A stretch of 64,000 nucleotides of DNA, taken from the NCBI RefSeq assembly GCF_002811875.1, contig NZ_NPDZ01000008.1, forward strand, positions 110,180 to 174,179, read 5' to 3'. The notes below the pieces were generated by a model. The model saw only the letters and a list, made by a program, of their open reading frames with translations, did no database searches and had not been told where the DNA came from. Below, one piece after another: positions 47,008 to 57,931 of this stretch (the stretch's first letter is position 1; every line of letters begins with the position of its first letter). Source of the stretch: Leptospira perolatii. GTDB lineage: Bacteria; Spirochaetota; Leptospiria; Leptospirales; Leptospiraceae. A program made the translations under genes and the position numbers.

Positions 47008-48357
47008 TCAAAGTCCCTTTCTTCTATAAACTCTAATCTGATGATCTAGGAAATCGGAAGTTACTAAATAGCGATTATCTGGAGAAACATCCAAACCGGT
47101 CGGTTGGTTTCCGGCCTCCCAGAATTCAACGACTTGGTCTGTCTTTGTATCGATTACGAAAATCTGACCGAGTACGTGTCCTTTCTTAAGATAGCCTTCT
47201 GTTGGATTGTTTGGTCCTCGGCAAGAAACATAAAGATACTTTCCGTCCGGAGAGAGAGCGATCGTGTTCGGTTTGTCAAAGACCGGAATTGACTTCGTTA
47301 GCTTTTTTTCCTTGGTGTCATAGACTTCTACTTTTCCACAACACATATCGGAAACGTAGATTTTACTTCCGTCAGGAGCTCCTACAATATGTCTTTTGTT
47401 ACCCGGAGGTCCTATCGTATCCATGAGTTTGCCCTTTTCCAAGGAATAAATCCCGATTCTGCCTCCGCCGTTCTCCTGGTTGCTTGCGGAGAACTGCGCG
47501 ATATAGAGCTCTTTTCCGTCAGCAGAAAGCAATAATCCCCTTGGTAATCCGATCTTGTCGGTTTTACTGATCTCAGTTTTGGATTTTCTATCTATAATGG
47601 AAATATCTTCGCTAATCCAATTGGAACAGTACACCAGATCTCTTTGCTTATCATAGAGTAGTATCTTGGACCACTTTCCAGAAAGGTTTACAGTCGCTTT
47701 GTATTCGAGTGATTTTAGATCGAACACATGGACAGCATTTGCCTGCATTTGGCTTACCCAGAGTTCATTGTATTCCGGAATTGCGATAGTCTCTACAAAG
47801 CCTAGTTTCTTTTTGTAAAGTTCTGGCGGTGCAATTCGAACCGTTTTGCCAGTTGTTACATCCAATACGTCCATTCCCTCATCTTCCAGAAGCGGAATTG
47901 CGATCCTGGTCGCGTCGATAAAGCGAACACTTTTGGGTTGAATTCCCGTTTTGAACCTATTTACAAATTCATGATATGCTCCCTCTTTATTTAGGGCGAA
48001 AAATCTTTCGTTCAGTTGATCCGCAGAAGCTGCAAGAATAATGGATTCTGCGAATCCTGGAGAATCGATTTTGATCTCGAGCGGATCTTCAGCGCTGTAT
48101 AACGGAAGGGAGGTCTCGATTTTTGCGATCGTTTTATCGGTTTCCAAAATCTTATATGGAATTACATCTTTTCCGATCTTAAGTGTGGAGCCCTTGTACG
48201 GTTGAATACTAAACCGCACCGTAGTTGGTTCTGAGTTAGATGACCTATTTCGAACTGTAGCGGTCTGAGATGTGGAACAAGAAGCCGCAGTAAGTAGGAA
48301 CGCTAAAGATAGTAAATGAATTGGATAGATTCTAAGCGAAGTCTGAGTTTGGACCAT
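47008..48357 (-). CDS. YncE/YVTN-type beta-propeller lipoprotein
   Basis: A 449-residue protein with signal peptide and lipobox (TAAS-Cys27). Residues about 130-445 contain repeating YVTN-like blades: [41 protein letters not shown] and [12 protein letters not shown], the layout of a seven-bladed propeller (as YncE). Some YncE-like proteins bind DNA or act as redox or surface proteins. GAGGA precedes ATG 48357. Likely surface or periplasmic. Confidence 0.85.
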   Translation of the reverse strand: MVQTQTSLRIYPIHLLSLAFLLTAASCSTSQTATVRNRSSNSEPTTVRFSIQPYKGSTLKIGKDVIPYKILETDKTIAKIETSLPLYSAEDPLEIKIDSPGFAESIILAASADQLNERFFALNKEGAYHEFVNRFKTGIQPKSVRFIDATRIAIPLLEDEGMDVLDVTTGKTVRIAPPELYKKKLGFVETIAIPEYNELWVSQMQANAVHVFDLKSLEYKATVNLSGKWSKILLYDKQRDLVYCSNWISEDISIIDRKSKTEISKTDKIGLPRGLLLSADGKELYIAQFSASNQENGGGRIGIYSLEKGKLMDTIGPPGNKRHIVGAPDGSKIYVSDMCCGKVEVYDTKEKKLTKSIPVFDKPNTIALSPDGKYLYVSCRGPNNPTEGYLKKGHVLGQIFVIDTKTDQVVEFWEAGNQPTGLDVSPDNRYLVTSDFLDHQIRVYRRKGL

Positions 48358-48618
48358 TCAATATTCCTCATACTTTTAGCGACCTTGTGAGTAAATCTCA
48401 AAATCGAACATAAAAAGCCGAAACAATTGGAATCGCATAAGTCTTGTTAATAATTGACAGTGATTATTTTATATAACAGATACTATATAAAAAATCTTTT
48501 TTGCCGCGTTTTCTATAAATTTGGGTTTGAGAGCTTGACGATATGGGGAACGGCAATTAGAATTCGTTCCGCCTCCGTAACAAACACACAAACGGTTGGG
48601 CTAGTGAAGAGGATGAAT

Positions 48619-49725
48619 ATGAAAAAAGTATGTGGAGCGCTTTTGCTAGTGCTCTTCTTTGGAACAGGCGTATTGTACGGCTCCGTTCCAAAGACTAAGT
48701 ATCCCGTAGTTTTTGCACACGGGTTAAGTGGATTCGACAATCTACTCGGGTTCTTTTACTTCGGGGATGATTACGGAGTATTCGTCGGTGACCCTTGTGA
48801 CGAGTTCTTAGAAGTGAGTTGCAATGGAAATATCGATTCAAAGCAGCAAGCTTTAGCTGCCTCTGTTACTCCGTTTCAAAGTTCTGAAGCGAGAGGAACT
48901 CAGCTTGCAAATCAGGTAGAAAACTATATGGCGACTACTGGTGCATATAAAGTAAATCTGATCGGACACTCTCAAGGTGGTATCGACGCTCGTAAAGCTG
49001 CGAAGGTCCTTTATCAAAGAAAAGGTCGTCAAGTCGTGCATGTATTGATTTCCGTATCATCGCCTCACAGGGGATCTCCTACGGCCAAATATATTTTGGA
49101 TTTGGGTCCCGGGGTAACTAGCGTGGTTGATGCGTTGGCAAAGTTATTTGGCGATTCAATTTACGGTTCTGGTAATGACGGTTATGCGGCTGCAAAGCAA
49201 TTGGTTTATAACGACTACAGTTCGGCTGATGGCGTGACTACAGGAATGAAAGTCTTTAACCAAAATTATCCAGTAAGTTCTACCTATGCTTATAGATACG
49301 GTTCCTTAATTACAGCTCAATCCGGATTGGATGTAAACCCGGCACTCTACTTGCTAAAAGAGGGCTTCTTTAACATCGACGGAAACGGTTATTGCGTCGA
49401 CGATTGCGATAGCGATGGAGCTGCAGGAAAAGGAGATGGAAATAAAGGCGGTGACGATGACGATGGGCTTGTCGGTATTAATTCCCAGCAAATGGGATAC
49501 CGACTTGAATATGTTAGTTGCTTGCTTTGCCAAGACTATCTCAATACAAATTCTACGATAGGATATGTAGGAGACATTAACTATCCTAACTCAACTCAGA
49601 TGACATCTACAGCGAATGTGATTAATCAAGATCATATCGATGTTGTCGGAATTGGCCCGGATACTTTCGATGAGAAAGAGTTCTACGCGGCCCTTCTAGA
49701 TTATATAGCGTATTATGGCGGTTGA
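48619..49725 (+). CDS. Secreted triacylglycerol lipase, family I-type
   Basis: A 368-residue alpha/beta hydrolase. ATG 48619 is six bases after AGAGG and starts a proper signal peptide (cleavage near LYGS), so the longer frame from 48454 is not used. Blocks match Pseudomonas-type lipases: YPVVFAHGLSGFDNLLGFFYFG (oxyanion), Ser118 in GHSQGG, and the triad acid in DDGLVGINSQQMG with His in QDHIDVVG; the Asp two after His is the calcium ligand. An Asp/Gly-rich insert (about 244-270) may bind calcium. The lipase-foldase-like gene follows. Confidence 0.9.
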   Translation: MKKVCGALLLVLFFGTGVLYGSVPKTKYPVVFAHGLSGFDNLLGFFYFGDDYGVFVGDPCDEFLEVSCNGNIDSKQQALAASVTPFQSSEARGTQLANQVENYMATTGAYKVNLIGHSQGGIDARKAAKVLYQRKGRQVVHVLISVSSPHRGSPTAKYILDLGPGVTSVVDALAKLFGDSIYGSGNDGYAAAKQLVYNDYSSADGVTTGMKVFNQNYPVSSTYAYRYGSLITAQSGLDVNPALYLLKEGFFNIDGNGYCVDDCDSDGAAGKGDGNKGGDDDDGLVGINSQQMGYRLEYVSCLLCQDYLNTNSTIGYVGDINYPNSTQMTSTANVINQDHIDVVGIGPDTFDEKEFYAALLDYIAYYGG

Positions 49726-49740
49726 TTCCTGACTGTGCTT

Positions 49741-49766
49741 GGCCGGGAGAAGTTCTTCTCCCGGCC
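49741..49766 (+). terminator. Terminator after the lipase gene
   Basis: GGCCGGGAGAA (49741-49751) pairs with TTCTCCCGGCC (49756-49766) across a GTTC loop, followed by a six-T run at 49771-49776. It closes the lipase transcript, although the foldase gene may have read-through or its own promoter. Confidence 0.92.
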
Positions 49767-49847
49767 CACCTTTTTTAAACAAATCAATATCTTAAATCTA
49801 ACTTTACCGGGCTGGAACTTTGATTCGGACGGATTGGATCTACGTAC

Positions 49848-50900
49848 ATGCAATCATTACTAAAAAATAAAATCTTTCTGATAGTCTGCGCCGTCGGAAT
49901 CCTTTGTATCGGAATCATCTATTATTATCTGGCCTCTGTAGATCCGATCGAAAGAAAATTCAAGGATCTCTCAGAGCATCCGATTCCGGAGCATCATCTC
50001 AACGAACAAGAGCTCGAGCTAACTTTTAAGAGCCGGGCCGAAAGCGGTCAAAACGATTCAAATTTGAGCATAGACGAGATGGCTTTTTTGCTCCGGAAGA
50101 GATATGGAGACCAGATTGATCGTCCGAGCGTACAAATTTCAATGCTCGAATCCTTAATTCAGGATCTGCAAAAAAGATTTCCGGATAGATGGGTGGAGCT
50201 CCTACAAGAAATTCTGGGCGCTGCATTTCCTGGAAAGGAGAACGAACTCTTTAACTTATCCGAAGCGCTGTACAAGTACCAGAAATATTACAAAGATAAC
50301 TTTAATCGGTTAAATTCTCTGTCTCAAGAAAAAAGACAGGAAGAACTTTGGAAGACTCGAGAGAGGCTGTTCGGCGAAAAAGCAAAAGAGATTTGGGCCG
50401 CCGAAATAAAACTTAGTTCTATTTCAGATGCATTGAAAAAGATAGAAACGGATAAGAGTTCCTCGATTTATGTAAAGCTAGACCATTTTAAGACCGCATT
50501 AAAAAGTACGTATGGGCAAGATCTACCGCGCACTTTAGAAAACAAAAAACAAGTTTTCATGGAAGGATTTATTCGAGCTAGTCAATCGGACTTACAATCT
50601 ATGACCGCTTCCGAAAGAAAGTCCGCGCTGCATGAGGTTCGAAAGAACTTAGGTATGGACGCGAATGCCCTTCGGAGATGGGAGGAGTTGGACTCTGAAA
50701 GAGATAAGCGTTGGGAAGCAGGCCGAAATTACACGAAAGAAACGGAAAGTCTTCAATCTAAGTACAAGGGCCAGGAACTCGAAAAAAAATTAGAGAGTCT
50801 CAGAGAGAAATACTTTGGACAAGAAGCAGAGACAATTCAAAATGAAGAAGCTTCTGGGTACTATCGATTCAAAGAAGATAGAGTACTTGGGATAGAATAA
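49848..50900 (+). CDS. Lipase-foldase (Lif)-like chaperone
   Basis: A 350-residue inner-membrane-anchored protein with one TM helix (about 9-28) and a long helical body. It looks like a lipase-specific foldase: the anchor, a helical 'headphone' region and the repeated ...FGEKAKEIWAAE and KYFGQEAETIQNEE segments typical of Lif C-terminal helices. It follows the lipase gene by 122 bases. The Lif signature Rx2FDY is not found in the N-terminal part (HLNEQELELTF occupies its place). It probably folds the lipase in the periplasm; homology is strong, function inferred. Confidence 0.78.
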   Translation: MQSLLKNKIFLIVCAVGILCIGIIYYYLASVDPIERKFKDLSEHPIPEHHLNEQELELTFKSRAESGQNDSNLSIDEMAFLLRKRYGDQIDRPSVQISMLESLIQDLQKRFPDRWVELLQEILGAAFPGKENELFNLSEALYKYQKYYKDNFNRLNSLSQEKRQEELWKTRERLFGEKAKEIWAAEIKLSSISDALKKIETDKSSSIYVKLDHFKTALKSTYGQDLPRTLENKKQVFMEGFIRASQSDLQSMTASERKSALHEVRKNLGMDANALRRWEELDSERDKRWEAGRNYTKETESLQSKYKGQELEKKLESLREKYFGQEAETIQNEEASGYYRFKEDRVLGIE

Positions 50901-50928
50901 ACTATATTCAAAAAATTGATATATTGTT

Positions 50929-51753
50929 TTGAATCGTATTGCTTTTATAATTCTTTTCTTCTTTGTTTGGTTGAGTTCCTGCAAACATCATTCTGATGAT
51001 CAGAGAGACTTGATTTCGACTTTTCTGCTGACGAGAGTTTGGATTCCAGCTCCCGGAACTACATTTCAGATTCAGTTTTCGGAGCTTTTGCAGGAATCTG
51101 TCAGCGCAGATGTTTTTGATATAGATTTGGATTTAACTGATTCGGATCCAACCGTGATTGAAAGACTTCATTCTGCCGGAAAGAGGGTTATATGTTATAT
51201 CGATGTAGGCTCTTACGAGAATTTTAGATCCGATGCGACTCGATTTCCTTCGGCAGTTTTAGGAAAAATTTACAGTGGCTATCCAGATGAAAAATGGCTG
51301 GATATCCGACGGATAGACCTTCTAAGTCCGATTTTATCGGATCGTTTTGATAAAGCCAAGACACACGGTTGCGACGGAGTCGATCCGGATAATGTGGACG
51401 GTTATATGAATGATACTGGATTTCCGTTGAGCGCAGACGATCAACTTCGTTTCAATCGATGGATCAGTGATCTTGCTCATAGTAAAGGAATGGCCGTCGG
51501 TTTGAAAAATGATCAAGATCAGATCTCTGATTTGATTGGAAACTTTGATTGGGCAATAACTGAAAGTTGTCAGGTGGGAGGCTGGTGTAATTTGGAAGTT
51601 GCATTTCCAAACAAAGGGTCGGCTGTCTTCCAAATAGAATATGTTGAGAACGGGACAACTAAGAGCGACTTTTGCCCTCAGTCCATTTCTCATGGATTCT
51701 CAGGAGTTTTGAAAAATCAATCCTTGAACGCTTTTCGAGACTCTTGTTTATAA
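50929..51753 (+). CDS. GH114-type endo-alpha-1,4-polygalactosaminidase lipoprotein
   Basis: A 274-residue lipoprotein (WLSS-Cys18) with a TIM-barrel core: DVFDIDLDLTDSDPTVIERL, KRVICYIDVGSYENFRSDA, GYPDEKWLDIRR, GCDGVDPDNVDGYMND, AHSKGMAVGLKND and FDWAITESCQ. These are the GH114 signatures; catalytic Asp/Glu candidates sit in DPDN and ESCQ. The family cuts galactosamine polymers such as Pel-type exopolysaccharide. Start TTG 50929 follows the foldase gene by 28 bases. Confidence 0.9.
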   Translation: MNRIAFIILFFFVWLSSCKHHSDDQRDLISTFLLTRVWIPAPGTTFQIQFSELLQESVSADVFDIDLDLTDSDPTVIERLHSAGKRVICYIDVGSYENFRSDATRFPSAVLGKIYSGYPDEKWLDIRRIDLLSPILSDRFDKAKTHGCDGVDPDNVDGYMNDTGFPLSADDQLRFNRWISDLAHSKGMAVGLKNDQDQISDLIGNFDWAITESCQVGGWCNLEVAFPNKGSAVFQIEYVENGTTKSDFCPQSISHGFSGVLKNQSLNAFRDSCL

Positions 51754-51812
51754 ATAGCTTCTGTTCTGAATCGGGGGTACTTTCCCTATGCAAGATCGAA
51801 TAAGATTCAAAT

Positions 51813-53723
51813 TTATTTCAAGTATTCAATTTTGTACCAGTCAACAGCAAACTTACCGCAACGATTGTATTTCAAAAGTGGGAAAAAGTTTCCGGAGTTT
51901 TTGGATATATCAAAGAAAAACTTTCTTTCTTCTGAGGTTTCGAATCGTATTCTCTGGCTTAAGAGGTTTCCATTTTCGAACTTTAGGTAAATTTCAGGGC
52001 GTTTCTTTTCATTACATTGAGATGAATCTTCTTCCGAAATTCGCAAAGTAAGAACGATCTTACTAGAGCTTAGAGGAATTGTATGCAAAGATCCGATCAT
52101 TGCGATTCCTCCTGTTTTCGAATAAGAGTATCCCATGATTCGTTCACCTTTTCCTAGATGAAATCGATTCACTTGAGTTCCGATAAATTCGCTTGGAGTG
52201 AATTCTGCCTCTATGTTTTGGGTTGGGCTTTGCAGATTACCAGGACTTCCGGAAATACGAGTGTTCCAAAGTGCGATATTCTCATCTTGATAGATTAGAT
52301 TTACTTTGTGCGTTTCGGAAAAATTTTGAACTAATTTTAGATAGGATTCGGCAGTGCAGCAACCTTGCCAGTTAGCCGGATTGCTTAAACCGATTGGTAA
52401 GAGAACTAGCCCATCTTGGATTAGAGGTTGAAATCCATATAGAAGTTTTCGGTCCGAAAAATAAGGCATGTAATTATTGACTGTATATAAAGGAATTTCT
52501 CGATTCAGGTAGTTGCGTATCCTAAGAACGGAATCTCCGACGTTATTATCCTTTGCACGGTGCCAAAGATAGGATCCAGATGAAGTGATATATATTGGGA
52601 AGACGACCGCGCAGCAAGTTATCGCTATCTTCACTTTTGCATGGTTAGCAAAGCGATCCATCAATCTTTCAAATCCCTGAACCGAAGCAAGCAGTAGAAA
52701 CGGAAGCAGCGGCGCCATATACCACAATTGGGAGTTTGCCGTGCCGATCGTATGATCCGAATTTAATAAGAGAACAGCTAAATAGGGCAAGCTCGGAACT
52801 AGCAGAGTAGGTCGCAGTAAAGGTAAAAAGCAAAATGAAAGTAGAAGATCACGAAGGAATATTATATTATAAATATTTAAAAATGATTTGAGAAACTCAG
52901 CGGGACGTATTATAGGAGAGAGCATAATCTCCATAATATTTTTTCCCAAATGAGAAAATCTCTCCTGCCCAGTAAGCCCTCCGAAGATGTTCGTATACAG
53001 CAAATTAATTCCTACGAATTCCGCTAGACATAGCAGAGAAACTATGCGAAAGCCTTGGTTTTTATCTTTTCCAGGCAGAAGGGCGAAGCCGAAAACTATC
53101 AATCCGCAATCTTCCTTTATCATCAATAAAACTAGAGCCCAAATCGTAAAGGGCCGAACTTTGTTTTGATTCCAATAGTACAAAAGAAAGGAAATGGGTA
53201 ATAAAGTAAGGACGCTCTCTCTAAACCCATTACCGATTGCAGAGTTGAAAACAGGCGAAAACGCCAAAATCGAGAAAACTAAGAGAATGTTGGCTATTTT
53301 CTTTTGGTCTGAGATTGCACAATAATACACCCCAATGATCAGAAACGCGTAAACAATACCAGTAAATATAATGAATGTTAAAGGAGGCTCCCAAAATACA
53401 TGAAAGAATCGATAGAGCCCGGCCAAAAAATATAAGATCGGAGTAAAATGATTTTTGAAAAAGACTTCGCCACCTAAGATAGATACATGCGGATCCAATT
53501 CATAAGCTATATTTGAGATCGCCTGTTCATAAAGACTTTGATCCCAAGCCATTGGAATATATGCATCTTTTGCTTTTTCATTATAGCTGAAGAAAAATAG
53601 TCCATACCATAGCAAAAGAAGAGTTGGTAGAAAATAGTAAGTCCAAAATTTTCCGGATTTGGAGAAGTAAGTTTTTTCCTGAATGGTACTCTTAAAACTC
53701 TGCAGGATTTCGCCAATTCTCAT
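51813..53723 (-). CDS. DUF2079 domain multi-pass membrane protein
   Basis: A 636-residue protein with about ten to eleven TM helices in the first 440 residues and a C-terminal soluble part of ~190 residues. The DUF2079 hallmarks are AWDQSLYEQAIS and DPHVSILGGEVFFKNHFTPILY, and the later PTLLVPSLPYLAVLLLN block. This family is predicted to be a GT-C-like glycosyl- or mannosyltransferase. It ends on a beta-rich soluble domain that may bind the sugar substrate. Function inferred from family. Confidence 0.85.
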   Translation of the reverse strand: MRIGEILQSFKSTIQEKTYFSKSGKFWTYYFLPTLLLLWYGLFFFSYNEKAKDAYIPMAWDQSLYEQAISNIAYELDPHVSILGGEVFFKNHFTPILYFLAGLYRFFHVFWEPPLTFIIFTGIVYAFLIIGVYYCAISDQKKIANILLVFSILAFSPVFNSAIGNGFRESVLTLLPISFLLYYWNQNKVRPFTIWALVLLMIKEDCGLIVFGFALLPGKDKNQGFRIVSLLCLAEFVGINLLYTNIFGGLTGQERFSHLGKNIMEIMLSPIIRPAEFLKSFLNIYNIIFLRDLLLSFCFLPLLRPTLLVPSLPYLAVLLLNSDHTIGTANSQLWYMAPLLPFLLLASVQGFERLMDRFANHAKVKIAITCCAVVFPIYITSSGSYLWHRAKDNNVGDSVLRIRNYLNREIPLYTVNNYMPYFSDRKLLYGFQPLIQDGLVLLPIGLSNPANWQGCCTAESYLKLVQNFSETHKVNLIYQDENIALWNTRISGSPGNLQSPTQNIEAEFTPSEFIGTQVNRFHLGKGERIMGYSYSKTGGIAMIGSLHTIPLSSSKIVLTLRISEEDSSQCNEKKRPEIYLKFENGNLLSQRIRFETSEERKFFFDISKNSGNFFPLLKYNRCGKFAVDWYKIEYLK

Positions 53724-53773
53724 ATTATATTAGTTTGTATAAGTAATTTCGACCCAATGAATCTGTTCTGCAT

Positions 53774-54610
53774 TCATGGAAAATTTGCGATCTTTTTTTC
53801 GTACATTTTCTTGGTCGCGAAGATTCCGAACACCAATCCTAAAATTGCGATCAAATCAAGCGGACCATAAAACCAAACTTCTGTCCTGAATCCAGGTAAC
53901 TTTTCCTGGAGTTTGGACCAGGTGATAAATTGGGGTAGGAAAATTACATATCCGTTATATACAAAATGCCCTAAAATCGGAAGAATCGGGTTTTCTGAAA
54001 CAGCATATAAATAAGCCAAATAAATTCCGAGTATGAATCCAGTTACCACTTGGGTCGGAAGCAAATGCACTAATCCGAATAAAGAGGCAGACCCAAGGAT
54101 TGCTATCGGTAGACTATAGATTTTCAAAAACCCCCGGAACAAGAAGAATCGAAAGAATAATTCTTCGGTGATCGGTGCTACAATCAATCCAGCGAAGATC
54201 AAATCAGTATCTGCGACTCCATTAGAAAGAGACTGGCTCCATTTTAACATCCACGGAAAATATAAAGTGGAGTGAATGACTATAAAACTGATCAAATCAT
54301 ATAAACCGAAAGCGATAAGAAGAATGAGTATGATCTCCGAGAGATTTGGTTCCTTCGGCTTCCGGATGAAGTAAGTCCACGGTTTATTAGAAAGGATGAT
54401 ACCTAAGAAAAAAACTGGGAATATACTGAGAATATTAGCTAACGCAAAAACATAACCTTGCGCCAGGTGAATTCCATAAGAGGAAGCCGCGACATTCATT
54501 AGTAGGCCAATGCAAACCTGAATCACTAAGCAAAGGAAAACGAGGAGGAATCCGTGAGAGTACCTGGGAAATTCAGGAGTCTCCGGTTTTTCTTCCTCGT
54601 ATGTTTCCAG
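53774..54610 (-). CDS. CPBP family intramembrane metalloprotease
   Basis: A protein of about 278 residues if translation starts at CTG 54610; the only ATG/GTG/TTG in frame is GTG 54526 (250 aa), and it would cut off an N-terminal TM segment. The frame upstream of GTG is open and coding-like, with GAGG six bases before CTG. The CPBP motifs are EELFFR (EExxxR), FGLVHL and HFVYNG, in five or six TM helices. These proteases process prenylated or peptide substrates. The gene starts 18 bases after the gcvP stop and is likely in that operon. Confidence 0.8.
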   Translation of the reverse strand: METYEEEKPETPEFPRYSHGFLLVFLCLVIQVCIGLLMNVAASSYGIHLAQGYVFALANILSIFPVFFLGIILSNKPWTYFIRKPKEPNLSEIILILLIAFGLYDLISFIVIHSTLYFPWMLKWSQSLSNGVADTDLIFAGLIVAPITEELFFRFFLFRGFLKIYSLPIAILGSASLFGLVHLLPTQVVTGFILGIYLAYLYAVSENPILPILGHFVYNGYVIFLPQFITWSKLQEKLPGFRTEVWFYGPLDLIAILGLVFGIFATKKMYEKKIANFP

Positions 54611-54628
54611 AAAGGACCTCGTCTTTGT

Positions 54629-57514
54629 TTATTGATAGCTTTCCATCGGAAGGCAGGAACAAATTAGATTTCTATCTCCGTATACGTTGTCGATTCTACC
54701 AACGTAAGGCCAAAATTTATGTTCTTTGGTCCAAGCAGAAGGATAAGCAGCTCTTTCTCTTGGATAGGAATGGTTCCAAGTGTCCGAAATCACCATAGAA
54801 GCAGTATGAGGTGCATTCTTTAAAGGATTATCCTTTGGATCCAGTTTGCCCTCTTCGATTTCTTTGATTTCTCCATAAATATTGATCATCGCGTCGCAGA
54901 AACGATCCAGTTCTTCGAGAGATTCTGACTCGGTCGGTTCGATCATTAAAGTTCCGGGAACCGGGAAGGACATAGTCGGCGCATGAAATCCGTAGTCCAT
55001 TAACCTTTTTGCAACATCCTCTACTTCCACACCGGCGGATTTTTTGAAAGGTCTAAAATCCAAAATGCATTCGTGAGCTACAAATCCATTCTTCCCCTTA
55101 TACAGAACAGGAAAGTAAGACGCTAATCTATTGGCTATGTAGTTCGCATTTAGAATCGCATACATTGTCGCCTGCCTCAATCCTTCGGAGCCGAGTAATG
55201 CAATATACACCCAAGAAATCAATAGAATACTAGCACTTCCCCAAGGCGCCGCAGACACCGCGCTGTGCTCATTACCAGTTCCGTTATCGACAAGCGGGTG
55301 ACCAGGAAGGAATGGAGCTAAGTGTTTTGCTACTCCGATCGGACCTACGCCAGGACCTCCACCACCGTGAGGAATACAGAATGTCTTATGCAAATTCAAA
55401 TGGCAGACGTCCGCACCGATATCAGCAGGACGAGTAATTCCTACCTGGGCGTTCATATTTGCACCGTCCATATAAACTTGCCCACCATGATCATGTGCAA
55501 TTTTACAGATTTCCTTTACAGATTCTTCATATACGCCGTGAGTAGACGGATAGGTAATCATTAAAGCGGCCAAATCTTTTTCGTGTTCTTTTGCTTTGAG
55601 TTTCAGATCTTCTAAATCCACGTTTCCATCTTGGTCGCAAGCAACGACTACCACTTTGAAACCGGCCATGGCTGCCGAAGCGGGATTTGTTCCGTGTGCG
55701 GAGATCGGAATCAAGCAAATGTTTCGAGCGGAATCTCCTCGACTGATATGATAGTTACGAATCGCAAGCAAGCCCGCATATTCTCCTTGCGAACCGGCAT
55801 TTGGTTGCAAGGAAATTGCTGGAAATCCAGTGATCTTGGAGAGCCAATTTTCCAGCTGGTTGAATATGGTTCTGTAGCCGGCGGTTTGTTCCTTCGGCGC
55901 GAAAGGATGCAAAGCGGAAAATTCCGGCCAGCTGACAGGAAGCATTTCCACGGTTGCATTCAATTTCATAGTGCAAGATCCGAGAGGAATCATGGAAGTA
56001 GTTAAAGAAAGATCTCTTGATTCTAATTTTCTAATATACCGAAGCATTTTTGTCTCGGTATGATTTGCTTTAAAAACCGGATGTGTTAAATAGGAGGAAG
56101 TTCTCCAGAATTCGGATGGGACGGATTCTTCCTGAACGGAAAGATCGATTTTAGTACCACCAAATACTTCGAAGATCTTTTGTAGGTCGTCGATCTCGAC
56201 TGTTTCGTCTAAAGCGATTCCGACTTTTCCGTTTCCGAAGTCCCTGAGATTGATTCCTTTTTCGCGAGCGATTTCTAAAATGCGAGATGCGTTTTCTGCG
56301 AGATCGATCGTAATCGTGTCGAAAAATGGTTTGGAGAGTATCTCAAAGCCCTTGCCTTCCAAATTCTTAGCTAAGATTTCAGTTAGGTGATGAATTCTAA
56401 CTGCAATATTTTTAAGTCCGGTCGGACCATGATATACCGCGTACATGGAAGAAAGTACCGCTAGAAGGACTTGAGCCGTACATATATTCGATGTAGCCTT
56501 ATCTCTTCGAATATGTTGCTCCCTCGTTTGAAGAGCCAATCGGAGACCAGGATTTCCTTGGCTGTCTTTGGAAACTCCTACTAGTCTGCCCGGCATATGA
56601 CGTTTCAGCTCGTCTTTGGTAGCAAAATAACCTGCGTGAGGTCCGCCGAATCCGTATGGTAATCCGAATCTTTGAGAACTTCCTATCGCGATATCCGCTC
56701 CGAATTCGCCCGGCGGTTTTAGCAAAGTGAGAGAAAGCAGATCTGCAGCACAGATGGTGACTGCACCTACATTGTGCGCGGTTTGAAAAAACCTTTGGTA
56801 ATCAAATATGCTTCCATCAGTTGTAGGATACTGAACCAGAACCGCAAAGTAATCTTCGTTTAATTCAGCGCTTCTATGGTCTCCAAGTTGGATTTCGATT
56901 CCCAGTGGAAGAGCTCTAGTACGAACCACATCTATTGTTTGCGGATGGCATTGGTTCGAAACGAAAATAAGTTTGGAAGTTTCGTTTTTTCGAACTCCAA
57001 AGGCAAGAAAGACCGCTTCTGCAGCTGCTGTGGCTTCGTCCAAAAGAGATGCATTAGAGATTTCTAATCCTGTTAGGTCCGCTATCATCGTTTGATAGTT
57101 TAAGAGCGCTTCTAATCTACCTTGGGAAATCTCTGCCTGGTAAGGAGTATAAGCTGTGTACCAACCTGGGTTTTCTAGAATATTTCTCTGAATCACCGGA
57201 GGCATAATACTCGCCTGGTAGCCAGCTCCGATAAAGGAACGGAATACTTGGTTTTTCGAAGCGATCTCTTTCAGGTCTTTAAGAATCCGATGTTCAGTCG
57301 ACGGAGTCGGAAGTTCCAGCGGCCTTTCAAGACGAATACCTGCAGGAACTGCTTTAGAGACTAATTCTTCCAGACTGGAAAGACCCAGCTGAGAAAGCAT
57401 TTCTTCGGTTTGTTCTAGATTGGGTCCGACGTGACGACGAAGAAACGTGTCCAGGGGAGAAAGGTTTTGATCCACTTCTTTCATTTTTGCCGGGTTCCAG
57501 GTAATTGTATTCAT
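54629..57514 (-). CDS. gcvP: Glycine dehydrogenase (decarboxylating), P-protein
   Basis: A 961-residue single-polypeptide P-protein that decarboxylates glycine with pyridoxal phosphate and passes aminomethyl to the lipoyl arm of GcvH. Two homologous halves are visible: the N-terminal RRHVGP region and the C-terminal part with the PLP lysine in [17 protein letters not shown] (about residue 705). The length equals E. coli GcvP (957). It begins nine bases after the gcvH stop. Confidence 0.97.
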   Translation of the reverse strand: MNTITWNPAKMKEVDQNLSPLDTFLRRHVGPNLEQTEEMLSQLGLSSLEELVSKAVPAGIRLERPLELPTPSTEHRILKDLKEIASKNQVFRSFIGAGYQASIMPPVIQRNILENPGWYTAYTPYQAEISQGRLEALLNYQTMIADLTGLEISNASLLDEATAAAEAVFLAFGVRKNETSKLIFVSNQCHPQTIDVVRTRALPLGIEIQLGDHRSAELNEDYFAVLVQYPTTDGSIFDYQRFFQTAHNVGAVTICAADLLSLTLLKPPGEFGADIAIGSSQRFGLPYGFGGPHAGYFATKDELKRHMPGRLVGVSKDSQGNPGLRLALQTREQHIRRDKATSNICTAQVLLAVLSSMYAVYHGPTGLKNIAVRIHHLTEILAKNLEGKGFEILSKPFFDTITIDLAENASRILEIAREKGINLRDFGNGKVGIALDETVEIDDLQKIFEVFGGTKIDLSVQEESVPSEFWRTSSYLTHPVFKANHTETKMLRYIRKLESRDLSLTTSMIPLGSCTMKLNATVEMLPVSWPEFSALHPFAPKEQTAGYRTIFNQLENWLSKITGFPAISLQPNAGSQGEYAGLLAIRNYHISRGDSARNICLIPISAHGTNPASAAMAGFKVVVVACDQDGNVDLEDLKLKAKEHEKDLAALMITYPSTHGVYEESVKEICKIAHDHGGQVYMDGANMNAQVGITRPADIGADVCHLNLHKTFCIPHGGGGPGVGPIGVAKHLAPFLPGHPLVDNGTGNEHSAVSAAPWGSASILLISWVYIALLGSEGLRQATMYAILNANYIANRLASYFPVLYKGKNGFVAHECILDFRPFKKSAGVEVEDVAKRLMDYGFHAPTMSFPVPGTLMIEPTESESLEELDRFCDAMINIYGEIKEIEEGKLDPKDNPLKNAPHTASMVISDTWNHSYPRERAAYPSAWTKEHKFWPYVGRIDNVYGDRNLICSCLPMESYQ

Positions 57515-57523
57515 AATTCTTTT

Positions 57524-57916
57524 CTAATCCAGTTTACTTACAAATTCACGATATTCATCCGGAGACATTAGCTTATCTAATTCGCCGGCTTGAATTCCCT
57601 TGACTCGAATCATCCAGGAATCGAAAGGTTTTTCATTTACGAGTGCGGGGCTTGATCCAAGGCTATAATTTACCTCTGAAACCTCTCCTCCCACTGGAGA
57701 ATAGAGATCTTCTGCTGCTTTGACCGACTCGATTGTTCCGAAAGAATCGAACTGCTTCAGTTTTCTTCCTACCTTAGGTAGATCGACATATACAATGTCT
57801 CCAAGAGCTGCTTGCGCATAGTCGGTGATTCCGATTAGAGCTGTATCACCTTCTACTTTTACCCATTCATGTTTTTCGGAAAATTTATATCCAGCGGGTG
57901 CGTTCGTTGCTGCCAT
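57524..57916 (-). CDS. gcvH: Glycine cleavage system H protein
   Basis: A 130-residue lipoyl carrier that shuttles the aminomethyl group between GcvP, GcvT and dihydrolipoamide dehydrogenase. The lipoyl lysine is Lys66 in [17 protein letters not shown], followed by GGEVSEVN. Fifteen bases separate it from gcvT, nine from gcvP. The length is typical (about 127-130). Confidence 0.97.
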   Translation of the reverse strand: MAATNAPAGYKFSEKHEWVKVEGDTALIGITDYAQAALGDIVYVDLPKVGRKLKQFDSFGTIESVKAAEDLYSPVGGEVSEVNYSLGSSPALVNEKPFDSWMIRVKGIQAGELDKLMSPDEYREFVSKLD

Positions 57917-57931
57917 TAGTAAATCCTTAAA

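Noticed and set aside
48454..48490. Sigma-70 promoter TTGACA upstream of the lipase
   Set aside because: A TTGACA is present, but the nearest -10 candidates (GATACT at 19 bases, TATATA at 24) have poor spacing, so I do not annotate it.
48454..48618. Longer N-terminus of the lipase
   Set aside because: The segment has no signal-peptide logic, whereas ATG 48619 has a proper SD and a clean signal peptide.
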